From the NCBI RefSeq assembly GCF_000186865.1, contig NW_008705564.1:53854-117853 (forward strand): a stretch of DNA of 64,000 nucleotides. The letters run 5' to 3'. Under the pieces are notes generated by a model. That model was not told the DNA's origin and ran no database searches. It worked only from the letters and a program-made list of their open reading frames with translations. Each line of letters begins with the position of its first letter. The first letter of the stretch is position 1. Both the position numbers and the translations under genes were made by a program. This stretch comes from Aureococcus anophagefferens (taxonomy: Eukaryota > Sar > Pelagophyceae > Pelagomonadales > Pelagomonadaceae). Positions 46,371-55,240 of this stretch are shown here, piece by piece.

Positions 46371-49002
46371 TTACGACCCCTTCTGCTCCTCGACGCCCGG
46401 GAAGGACTCGCGCGGCGAGTCGAGGCCCGACACGACGGAGTCCGCGGAGCCGCTGCGCCTCCGGCCGGGCATCGGGGCGCCGGCCGCCGCGGCCGCGGAG
46501 CCCGCGGAGCCCGCGCGGTCGCGGCGCTTCGTCGCCGACGACACGAGGCTGTTGATGCGCGCGAGGGGGTCCGAGAGCGCCGCGGCCATGGACTTGGGCG
46601 CCCAGGACATGGACCGCTGCTTCGCGCCCGCGCCGGGCCGGCGGCGGAACCGGTCGGGCGTCGCCGCGGGCGCCGCGGGCCCGGCCCGGAGCTTCGCGCG
46701 GAGCTCGCGGAGCAGGCCGACCCACTCGTCGCGCTGGTCCGGCGTCGCCGCCCGGAGCACGAGCGACAGCTCGCCCGCGAGCGCCGTGACCGCGAAGGAC
46801 GCGTCGCCCGCGGGCGCGACGCGAGACACGGCTTCCAGCGGGACGTCGTGCGCGAGCCGCCGCTTCCAGGGCTTCGCCGCCTCGCCCGTGCGGAAGCGGC
46901 CCCGCGACACGAGCGTCGTCGCCAGCAGCAGCCGGTCGCTCAACGCGAAGGCCGCGAGCGGCCGCGGCCGCCGCCCCCCGCGGACCTCCTCGAGCGACCC
47001 CTCCTTCACCAGCGAACGGCTCGGCGCGTCCAGCAGGCTCTCGACGCCCCGCCGGCTCGCCGAGTCGCAGCGGCCGTGGATCTCCAGCAGGCGCTTGAAG
47101 GTCTGGTCCGTCCGCAGCGTCGCGTCGACGTGCTCGATGGCGACGCGCACCGCGGCGTGCGCGAGCCGCGCGTCCGGCAGGTCCGCGTGGTCCCCCGGCG
47201 TCGACTCCACGAGCTCCTTGAGCAGCTTGTCGTACTCCGTGACGCGCTGCACGGGCGCCGCGAGGTGGTAGGCCACGGCCGCGCCGTCGACGCCCGCGAC
47301 GCGCGCGTCGACCGCGACGGCCGCGAGGACCGCGGCGTCCTCGTCCGACGCGCCCGCGGGCGCGGCCCCGGCGACGCAGGCCTCCAGCGCCGCGCGCGCG
47401 TCGTAGGTCTCGACGAAGCGCTGCGCGTAGGTCGCGAACATCTTCAGAAAGGGCCCGTAGCGCCGGAAGAGCGCGCCGAGCGGCGCGTCGCCGACGTCCG
47501 ACGCGTCGGCGATGCCCTGCTTCATGTCGCCGTAGATCATCTTCGAGAAGCCGCGCAGCGCGTCGCAGGCGCCGAGCAGCTCCAGGAGCTGGCCGCAGAG
47601 GCCCGCGGGCTTGGCCGCGCCGAAGCGCTGCTTGAGCGGCTGGCGGTAGCGCGCGTCCATGGCCCCGAGCACCTGGGCAGGAAAAGGGAGATTCAATGTC
47701 GCTTCAACGTGAGTGTTCCGCGCGCGCGCGTTCCATAAAAAGCATCCACGCTTCGAGGCCGTTCCGAGGGATGATCGCTCGTCCAAAAATCAGCCGAAAC
47801 GAGTGGAAAACGGCCGAGATCGGAGCCTGTGAAGTTGGGAATATGTCGCTCTCTTTTCCTGCCCTGCCGAGCACGTCGCCAAAGTCCTGCTCCGACGTCA
47901 GCAGGTCCAGCACGACGTCGGCGCGCGACCGCGGGCCCTCGGCGTCGTCGCCGTCGTCGTCGTCGTCGTCGGGGAGGTACTTGCGCCGGATCGCGGCGAG
48001 GAGCGCGTCCTCGGAGCCCGCGCACCTCTCGAGGAGGCCCTCGACCTCGGCGAGCTTCGACGGGTTGTGCGCCCGGTAGATGGCCTCGATCTTCTCGCGC
48101 GTCGTCGGCTCCGTGCGCTTCGCCTCGCCGCCGCCGCCGAGGTACTTTTGCCGGATGGCCTCGAGGAGCGCCTCCTCGTTGCCCGCGCCGCAGCGGTCGA
48201 GCAGCGCGTCCACCGTGTCGAGCTTCGCCGGGTTGTGCTCCGCGTAGAAGGCGACGATGTCCGCGCGCACCGCCGCGCGCGGCCGCACCTCGGGCGCCGT
48301 GTCCCGGTCGTAGAGGCGCACGTAGTCCATGTCGACGTTCGGCTCCATGGTGTCGTCGTCGTAGAATATCGTGAACGTGCGGCCGTCGGGCAGCGCGCGC
48401 ACGACGCGGCCCCGGTACCAGATCGACCCCTTCTGCCAGCGCGCCTCCACGTAGTCGTCGACCTCGAACGCGCGGTAGCCGATGTGGTCGTAGCACGCGG
48501 GCTGGTAGTACTCGGGCGCCTCGACGACGTTGTGGGGCCAGCGCTCGGCGTACATCCTGCGCCGCTCGCGCCGCAGCTCCGGCAGGAGCTCGTCTTCGAC
48601 GGGGTTGCCGTGCGCGTCCTTGCCGAAGAGCTCCGCGGGGTTCCGGTCGAGGCTGTCCTTGTACGGGTAGTAGCCCTCGCGCTTGAGCCGCTCGATGCGC
48701 GCGTCGATCTCCCGGCGCTCCTTCTCGACGGCGAGCAGCACGAAGTCGGGCTCGTCGTCGTCCGCCGGCTTCGGCGGCGGCGGCGGCGGCTTGGGCTTCG
48801 GGCCGAATTTCGGTTTCGGCGGCGGCTCCGGCCCGTGGACTTTCGGCGGCGGCTCCGGCCCGTGGACCGGCGCCGCTTTCGGTTTCGGCGGCGGCGGCGG
48901 CGGCTTCGGCTTCGCGGCCTTGGACGTCTGCTGCTGGAGCTCGTCGAACTCGGCGCGCAGCTCCGGCGGCAGCTTATCGCGGAAGGCCGAGAGGTCGACC
49001 AT
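46371..49002 (-). CDS. RhoGEF (DH-PH) protein with Tudor-like and HNPxKL repeats
   Basis: Exons 49002-47875 and 47672-46371 encode 809 aa. The N-terminus has a Pro-rich region with HGPEPPPK repeats. A Tudor-like domain follows (about residues 185-240: VDDYVEARWQKGSIWYRGRV...FYDDD). Next come two 40-residue repeats (VAFYAEHNPAKLDTVDALL...AIRQKYL and EAIYRAHNPSKLAEVEGLL...AIRRKYL). The DH domain starts at VVLDLLTSEQDFGDVLGAMDARYRQPLK, split by the intron, and includes YHLAAPVQRVTEYDKLLKEL. A PH-like region (SLVKEGSLEEV, FALSDRLLLATTL, ATPDQRDEWVGLL) follows, then a Ser-rich tail. It is probably a guanine-nucleotide exchange factor for Rho/Rac GTPases. An additional small C-terminal exon at 46281-46343 is possible (see findings). 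Confidence 0.75.
47673..47874 (-). mobile_element. Introner-like element with terminal inverted repeats (RhoGEF gene)
   Basis: On the minus strand: target copy GTGCTCGG (47874-47867), left end CAGGGCAGGAAAAGAGAG, right end CTCCCTTTTCCTGCCCAG, second target copy GTGCTCGG (47672-47665). The ends are inverted repeats with 16 of 18 matches. Using GT of the first target copy and AG of the right end removes 202 nt and restores a continuous DH domain (DFGDVLGAMDARY). Confidence 0.9.
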
Positions 49003-49101
49003 CGTGTCTCGAGACCCTGCCCCGCGCGAAGGTTGCAGCGCAACGAGCGTTGCAACATTCACCTGAATGCGACTCTAAACGTAGGACTCCCGTTGCAACT
49101 T

Positions 49102-51633
49102 TTACCACCAGGGCAGCTGGCGGTAGACGGCGTCGAGCGACGCTTCGTCGAGGTCGACGGAGGCGCGGATGGACGCCACGGCATCCTCGTGGTCCCGGAC
49201 GACGCCGGCGCCGCCGGACTCGTGCGCGGCGCGGAGCGCGGCCGCGAACGCGTCCGCGTGCCGGAGCTTGCAGGCCTGGGGCCGGAAGTCGAGCGCGTCC
49301 CGCAGCTGGGCCGCGTCGTAGCCCGGCAGGGCGAAGGCCGGCCGCGGGCCCGAGAGCCAGAGCGTGAAGCAGTACCGCGGTCGCGTCGCGGCCGTCGTCG
49401 CGTGGACCATGTTGCGCGCGTCGAAGACGACGAGCCGCCCCGCGACGGGCTCGATCGACACCTCGTCGCGCGGGTAGGGCACGAGGCGCAGCGCGCCGCC
49501 GTCGTCGGGCCGCCAGCCCTCGTTGAGGTAGCACAGCACCGTCAGCTGCCGGTCGTCGAGATTCGCGGCCGTGTCGCAGTGGTACGCGAAGGCGCCGCCG
49601 CGACCGTCGTTGACCTGGAGCCGCAGCGTCTGGCCCGCGACCTCCGGCAGGAGCGGCGCGAGGCACGCGGCGAGCGTCCCGTCGTCGCGGAGGCGGCAGA
49701 GCGTCGGCGCGGCCGCGGCGACGCCCGGCTGGTGCGGCTCGGCCTCCCAGATGCCCTTCTTCAGCGTCGCGCCGTCGACGTCGTCGGCTTTGCGCGCGGC
49801 CGCGGCCGCGAGGCGCGCGCGGTTCGTCGCCGGCGCGTCCGCGGCGCCATCGCCGGCGACGGCGACGGAGTAGGACCGGTTCCGGATCATGAGGTCGCGC
49901 GCCCGGAGCGCCTCGAGCTCTTTTCGCGCCGCGCGGCAGAAGTGGAGGGGCAGCGCGCGGTCGACGACGGCGTAGCCCCGTCGTCGCACGGAGTCGACCG
50001 CGGCGGCGTCGACCGCGCGTCGCAGGCAGGCCCGCAGCGGCGCGAGGTCGTAGGCGTCCGCGGGCGCCGGTCCCGGCGCCGGTTCCGGCGGAAAGTCGTA
50101 CAAGAGGCGCTCGTCCTCGAAGAGCGCGCGGAGCGCCGGCGCGACGTAGAAGCCCGTGACGAAGCGAATCGTCAGCCGATCCGCGGTCCGCGGCGCGTAC
50201 TGGCCGCCCAACAGCTGGACCTCGCCCTTCAGGATGCGCACGAGGTGCGCCGGCGGGGTCCACTGGTGCTTGCGCCGGAGGTCGGCGAACCGCGCCGCGA
50301 GGTCCGCGTCCGCGGCGGGCACGGCGACGACGAGGTCGTCGGCTCTGTCGAAGTCGAGCCCGACGAAGGGGGGCACGAGAAGCTCCTTCTCGATGCCGCC
50401 GAGCGCGCCGTCGTTGAAGAACTCCACGGGGAAGACCCAGTCGCTCGCGCGCCAGCCCCGCGCGACCAGAATGATCGCGTGCGCGTCCTTCTCCGCGAGC
50501 TTCGCGACGGCCGTGCCTCGCGCGGACGCGTAGAAGCGGAGCACGTGGCAGACGCCGGGCACGTGGCGCGAGTAGGACTGGAACGACGAGCTCATGGCCA
50601 GGCGGTCCTCGTCGAGGTTCTTTTTGGCGACCCAGAGGCCGCGGTACATGAAGTCGCCGTCGTCGTCGGAGCGGTCGACGCCGAAGGGCGGCGGCGCGTG
50701 CGCGCCCGGCCCCCCGAGGGCGCACGCGGGCCCCGCGGACGTCGTCGCGAGCGCCTCGAGGCGCAGCGGGTGCCGGCGCGCTTTGCGGAGCACCTGGAGG
50801 GCGCCGAGGATGGAGAAGAGGAGCCACGACGACGGCGGATAGGTTTCCCCGCCGTCGAGCGCCGCTTCCACGTCCACGTCCTCGTCCGCGTCGCGGAGGC
50901 CGTGGAGCCGCGAGAGCAGACCGTACAACTGCTCCGTGTTCCGCACGTAGAGCGCCAGGGGCAGGGACACGCGCGTGAGCCAGGCCGGCAGGCGCGCCAC
51001 CTCCAGGGGCCAGCCGTCGGGCGCGTCCTTCGAACCCGTCGCCCGCGGCCCGTCGACCGCGTCCATCCAGGGCGCGTTGGCCCCGTCGCCGCAGACCGCC
51101 GCGACGGCCTCGAGGGCGCGGCGCAGGGGCGACGGCGGGCTCACGGCGAAGGCCGCGCGCGCGCTGTCGTAGAGCTCGCGGCCGAGCCGCTCGTAGCGCG
51201 GCGCGTGAGCGCCCGCGTAGGGCGTCGCGAGCCGCTCCTCGCGGTCCGGGAGCGCTAAGCGCATGCCCGCGAACCAGGCGCCGCGGCCGCGCGACCGCAG
51301 GTCGGCGGCGAGCGCCGCGACCTTGGCCGCGGTCCGCTCCCAGCGCTTTCGGAACGCCGTCGCCGGCGCGGCCGCGGCCGCGGGCAGCGCGGCGCGCGGC
51401 GCGACGACGCCCGCCAGCACCTTCGCCGACACCCAGCCGCGCAGGTCGTCGGCGGCGTTCGCCACCTCCCAGCGCTCCGTGTCGCCGCAGAGCTCGTCGG
51501 CGAGCACGCTCACCAACGCGCCGGCCTCGAGCACGCCGACCTGCGCCGACGCCAGCGACGGCGCGGACCGCACGATGGCGCCCTTGCGCCCGCGCACGTA
51601 GGCGAAGGGCGGCCGCCGATGCATCGCTGGCAT
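49102..51633 (-). CDS. 2OG-Fe(II) oxygenase (prolyl-hydroxylase-like) with SH3-like N-terminus
   Basis: An 843-aa protein. Residues about 12-75 form the SH3-like beta domain (RKGAIVRSAPS...LRGWVSAKVL) shared with the methyltransferase at 36-37.5 kb. A long middle region (about 90-600) is not assigned. The C-terminus is a double-stranded beta-helix oxygenase: YHCDTA supplies HxD (about residues 685 and 687), TVLCYLNEGWRPDDGGALRL is the typical P4H strand, and MVHATTA gives the distal His (about 744), followed by PRYCFTLWL. It would hydroxylate a protein or small molecule using 2-oxoglutarate and O2. Two further 2OG oxygenases follow directly. Confidence 0.75.
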   Translation of the reverse strand: MPAMHRRPPFAYVRGRKGAIVRSAPSLASAQVGVLEAGALVSVLADELCGDTERWEVANAADDLRGWVSAKVLAGVVAPRAALPAAAAAPATAFRKRWERTAAKVAALAADLRSRGRGAWFAGMRLALPDREERLATPYAGAHAPRYERLGRELYDSARAAFAVSPPSPLRRALEAVAAVCGDGANAPWMDAVDGPRATGSKDAPDGWPLEVARLPAWLTRVSLPLALYVRNTEQLYGLLSRLHGLRDADEDVDVEAALDGGETYPPSSWLLFSILGALQVLRKARRHPLRLEALATTSAGPACALGGPGAHAPPPFGVDRSDDDGDFMYRGLWVAKKNLDEDRLAMSSSFQSYSRHVPGVCHVLRFYASARGTAVAKLAEKDAHAIILVARGWRASDWVFPVEFFNDGALGGIEKELLVPPFVGLDFDRADDLVVAVPAADADLAARFADLRRKHQWTPPAHLVRILKGEVQLLGGQYAPRTADRLTIRFVTGFYVAPALRALFEDERLLYDFPPEPAPGPAPADAYDLAPLRACLRRAVDAAAVDSVRRRGYAVVDRALPLHFCRAARKELEALRARDLMIRNRSYSVAVAGDGAADAPATNRARLAAAAARKADDVDGATLKKGIWEAEPHQPGVAAAAPTLCRLRDDGTLAACLAPLLPEVAGQTLRLQVNDGRGGAFAYHCDTAANLDDRQLTVLCYLNEGWRPDDGGALRLVPYPRDEVSIEPVAGRLVVFDARNMVHATTAATRPRYCFTLWLSGPRPAFALPGYDAAQLRDALDFRPQACKLRHADAFAAALRAAHESGGAGVVRDHEDAVASIRASVDLDEASLDAVYRQLPWW

Positions 51634-51763
51634 GAGTCTCGAGCGCCGTCACGCTGCCCCACTGAAGGTAGGCCACTCGACCATCATCCCTTCAGCAACT
51701 TCACGATGTTCCCTGCACTAAACCACGTTGCTGTATTCCTCTCACGAGCCTCTTCTTGAAGCG

Positions 51764-52873
51764 ATGGCGTGCATGGTCGGGCAGCCTCCGGCTGCGGGCG
51801 CCGAGCTCTCGGATGGCGTCGCGTCCGTGCCGGGGCCGGCCGCCCTCCAGGGTGCCGTGGAGGTGCGCATCGACGGCCCGCGGGTCGTCGACTGCCGCGC
51901 GTTCCCGCTCGTCCTCGGGCCGGCGCGCGCGGCGGCCGCGTCCCCGGCCGACCGGACCGCCTTCGTCTCCCAGGAGCGCGAGGCCCTCGTCGCGTGCCTG
52001 CGGCGCCACGGCGCCGTCGTCCTGCGCGGCTGGGGCCCGACGTCGACGTCGCGCGACTTCGCGGACGTCGTCGCCGGTTTGTGCCCGGACGCGCACGGCG
52101 GCATGGCCTGCAGCGCGGGCGTGCGGCTGACGGTCGTCGACGGCGGCGCGACGCACGCCGTCGTGACCGCCAACGAGGCGCCGCCGGAGGACACGATCCC
52201 GTTCCACCACGAGATGGCCCAGTGCTCGACGCCGCCGAAGTACATCTGCTTTTTCTGCGAGCGCGAGCCGGCGACGGGCGGCGCGACGCCGCTCGTGATA
52301 AGCCGCCACGTGACCGCGTACCTCCGGGCGACCTTCCCGGACCTCTACGCGCGGCTCAAGGCCCGGGGCGTCCGCTACACGCGCGTGATGCCGCGCGAGA
52401 GCGACGGCACGAGCGCGCTGGGCAAGGGCTGGACCGTCGCCTACGGCGTCGAGACGCGCGCGGCCCTCGAGGCCCGGCTCGACGCCGAGGGCTTCGCCTA
52501 CCGCTGGCTCGCCGGCGACTTCGTCGAGACGGTGTCGCCGGCGCTCGCGCCGTTCCGCCGCGACGCGACCGGCGCCGAGAACTTCTTCCTCGCGGCGGAG
52601 ACGACGTTCAAGGAGGCGAGCGGCGAGGAGGCCGGGGGGACGCTGCGGCCGACCAAGGGCATCCGCTACGGCGACGGCGCGCAGCTCTCGGCGGACGACC
52701 TCGCCGCGCTCCGGGACGTCGGCGCGTTCATCGACGCGCGCAAGGTCGCCTTCGCGTGGCGCCACGGCGACTGCCTCCTCATCGAGAACGCGACGGCCAT
52801 GCACGCCCGGGCGACCTTCACGGGACCGCGGCGCATCCTCGCCTGCATGGCCGGGAACCTCGACGACGCGTGA
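51764..52873 (+). CDS. TauD/TfdA-family 2OG-Fe(II) dioxygenase
   Basis: A 369-aa protein from the first ATG (51764). It shows the TauD layout: LRRHGAVVLRGW near the N-terminus; the iron-binding FHHEMAQ (His-x-Glu in place of the usual His-x-Asp, as in the SyrP/NEMSY-type subgroup); ICFFCEREPATGGATPL after it; and the distal MHARATF His with GPRRILACM carrying the 2OG-binding Arg. Substrate unknown; family members act on taurine, carnitine precursors, or amino-acid derivatives. Its start is 131 bp from the start of the divergent oxygenase 49102-51633. Confidence 0.8.
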   Translation: MACMVGQPPAAGAELSDGVASVPGPAALQGAVEVRIDGPRVVDCRAFPLVLGPARAAAASPADRTAFVSQEREALVACLRRHGAVVLRGWGPTSTSRDFADVVAGLCPDAHGGMACSAGVRLTVVDGGATHAVVTANEAPPEDTIPFHHEMAQCSTPPKYICFFCEREPATGGATPLVISRHVTAYLRATFPDLYARLKARGVRYTRVMPRESDGTSALGKGWTVAYGVETRAALEARLDAEGFAYRWLAGDFVETVSPALAPFRRDATGAENFFLAAETTFKEASGEEAGGTLRPTKGIRYGDGAQLSADDLAALRDVGAFIDARKVAFAWRHGDCLLIENATAMHARATFTGPRRILACMAGNLDDA

Positions 52874-52962
52874 GCGGGTCAAACCACGCCGCTAATCGAT
52901 CGCGAAGTGCACCTTGCGAGGATGAAAGTCGACATGCCAGCATCTGCACCAACGACTAAGTG

Positions 52963-53955
52963 TTAGTACCGCGCCTCCCGCAGCGACCCGGACCCCTGGC
53001 TCTGCTGGAGGCCGCTGACGCGGTCCGGCGGCGACGCCGGCGTCCGCGTCGACAGCGACGCGACGAACACGGACCGCAAGCCCGCGTCGATGCGCAGGCC
53101 CGCGTGCGTGACGTCGCCGCCGAAGACGATCGCGGTGCCCAGCGGCGGCCGCACGACGGCGTCCGGTTCCGATTCCGGCGGCGCGCCGTCGGGCCACGAC
53201 GGCGGACAGGCCGCCGCGGACCAGTAGCCCGTGCCGCCGCCGGCGAAGTCGTCCGGGTCCGACAGCGGGATCAGCACCGAGAGGGCCATGTGGTCCTTGT
53301 GATGCCCGAAGCCGCCGCCCTCGGTGTAGACGTTGATCGCCGGCTCGCCCTCGCTCCACTCCAATTCGCCCATCATGTAGAGGTCCCGCAGCGACGCGCA
53401 CGTCTCGCCGAGGAACTCGTCGGGCTCCGAGCCCTCGGAGAAGAGCCGCGATTTCGGCTGCCGCGCCGCCCAGCCGTCGCCCGGCTTGAACAGCGCGTCG
53501 TAGATCTCCGGGTAGTCGTCGTCGAGGATGTCGAGCACGCCCAGCAGCAGCGCCTCGCAGCGCTCGACGACGTCGTACTCGAACGCGAGCGCGTCGCTCA
53601 CGCTGAAGCGGTTCTTGCCGTTCGGCTTCGCGCCTTGTCGCTCCATCGCGGCGACGCCGTCCGCGCGGAGCGCCTCCAGCTCGTCGGCGTCGGCGACGTC
53701 GCGCACGCAGAGGACGACGTCGCCGAGCATGAGCGCCTCGCCGAGCGTCCGCGTCGGGTGCTGCGCCGCGGCGGGATTGAGCCAGATCTCCTCGTCCTCC
53801 TCCGGCGTCTCCTCGTCCTCCACCGGCTCTTCGACGGTCGCTTCCACGTGCAGGCGCGTCGGCGGGCGCCGCGGTCGGCACGGTGCGCTGCGCTGCGGCG
53901 ATGGTGGCGCGAAGCCGGCGACGATTGCCAGGAGGCAGAGGCCGCGCCAAGCCAT
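52963..53955 (-). CDS. 2OG-Fe(II) oxygenase with plastid-type leader
   Basis: A 330-aa protein. The leader AWRGLCLLAIVAG|FAPP fits the stramenopile plastid signal, with a Phe directly after the predicted signal-peptide cleavage. An acidic linker follows. The catalytic part has GHHKDHMALSVLIPLSD (HxD), GGGTGYW, and a distal THAGLRIDAGLRSVFVASL (His and Arg), as in prolyl 4-hydroxylase-like oxygenases. Plastid location and substrate are inference. It is convergent with the TauD-like gene (89 bp between the stops). Confidence 0.75.
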   Translation of the reverse strand: MAWRGLCLLAIVAGFAPPSPQRSAPCRPRRPPTRLHVEATVEEPVEDEETPEEDEEIWLNPAAAQHPTRTLGEALMLGDVVLCVRDVADADELEALRADGVAAMERQGAKPNGKNRFSVSDALAFEYDVVERCEALLLGVLDILDDDYPEIYDALFKPGDGWAARQPKSRLFSEGSEPDEFLGETCASLRDLYMMGELEWSEGEPAINVYTEGGGFGHHKDHMALSVLIPLSDPDDFAGGGTGYWSAAACPPSWPDGAPPESEPDAVVRPPLGTAIVFGGDVTHAGLRIDAGLRSVFVASLSTRTPASPPDRVSGLQQSQGSGSLREARY

Positions 53956-54151
53956 TGCACTGCTGGTCAAACCAAAAGAATGAGCCGTGGTTGAACCAGC
54001 TCATGAAGTCTTATGGAGCACGTCATATTGCTGGAACCCACCAACTGAGCTGCCCGCCGGCATCGCGGCCATGCATCGCGACCATCTGAGCACCATCTGA
54101 GCCGCCGGGAGGCATCGCGCCCACCGAAGCTCCGGATCGCTGTCTCCCCAT

Positions 54152-55235
54152 ATGCATCTGGGCAGCCTGCTCGTCGCCGGCGTCGTACATGGCCTCGAAC
54201 GCGGCGTCGCCGCCGTAGGCCGCGGGCTCGCGGGCGGCGACGTCGAGTGCCTCGGCCCAAAGCTCTCCCAACTCGAACGCTTCGACGGCGGCTGCGCCGA
54301 CTACGACCCGGACGCCGTCGGCGCCGCGCTCCGGCGCCGGCGCGCGGGCGCCGCCGTGCTCTACCGGGGCGACGCCTGCCGGACCAAGGGCTGGGTCAAG
54401 CACGACTTCGCCGGCCAGATCGCGGCGAACCACCGGGCGGAGCTCTGGGAGCCCCTGCGCCGGGCCTTTGGGTTCGTGGAGCTCTACGGCCACGTCTCCG
54501 GGCCGGCGGCGTGCGTCGCGGCCATGCGAGGCACCGCGAACTGGACGCGGCTCGACGCCATAGAGACGAGCACGGAGCACTACAGTAGCAAGAAGTGGTT
54601 CAACGCGGGGCACGACTGGTTCAAGAACGTCACGAACGGCGCGGCGGGCTTCGTCGTCGTCGCGCGTCCCGACGTCGTCTTCCGGCGGCCCGTCGACGCG
54701 TTCCTCGACGCGGGCCGCCTGAACCTCTTCCACTTCGAGGACGTGCGCTTCGGCCGCGCCTGCGGCGCGCAGCAGCGTCCTGTGGCCGCGACGAGTTTCG
54801 AGAGATTTGGGGTGGGAAAACAACGAGAAATCGTCACCGTCGTGCTTGGTAGGCGCGCAGGCCCGCGCCTGCTTCGAGACCGGCTGCCACTGGATGAACA
54901 GCGACGCGCTCTTCGCGGCGCCGGGCCAAATCTACTACCCGCTGTCGGGTCTGAGCCGGAGCACGGGGCACGACCTCGTGGACTTCGCGCGGGCCTGCTG
55001 CGGCGGCGCGCACGTGCCGGCGGCGAAGTTCGTCACCGTGCTGGAGACGGAGGCGTGCCACAACACGCGGGCCTTCGACTGGCAGCCCTACTACTACATC
55101 TACGGCATGCTGTTCTGCGAGGCCGAAATCCGGCCCGGCGAGACCGCGGGCGAGACGTGCCTGAGCCTCACGCGCACCGCGATGACGGACTTCTACTACC
55201 CCGCCAACGCGACGAACGGCACAGCTCGACGGTAA
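54152..55235 (+). CDS. Putative glycosyltransferase-like secretory protein, two exons, unknown function
   Basis: Exons 54152-54764 and 54853-55235 give 331 aa. A weak N-terminal hydrophobic segment (LGSLLVAGVVHGL) is followed by a domain with VVVARPDVVFRRPVDAFLD and LFHFEDVRF, reminiscent of the RxDxxF acceptor/donor strand of sugar transferases, and several Cys. The C-terminal half has GCHWMNSDALFAAPGQIYYP, also like GT-type proteins. No family can be named with confidence. The 88-nt intron is an introner copy; splicing at its 8-bp duplication gives CGAQARACF across the junction. Confidence 0.55.
54765..54852 (+). mobile_element. Introner-like element acting as a GC-AG intron (54.1-kb gene)
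   Basis: Target copy GCGCGCAG (54765-54772), element CAGCGTCCTGTGGCCGCGAC...GTGCTTGGTAG (54773-54852), second perfect target copy GCGCGCAG (54853-54860). Same family as the elements at 21814 and 28516. Confidence 0.9.
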
Positions 55236-55240
55236 CCAGT

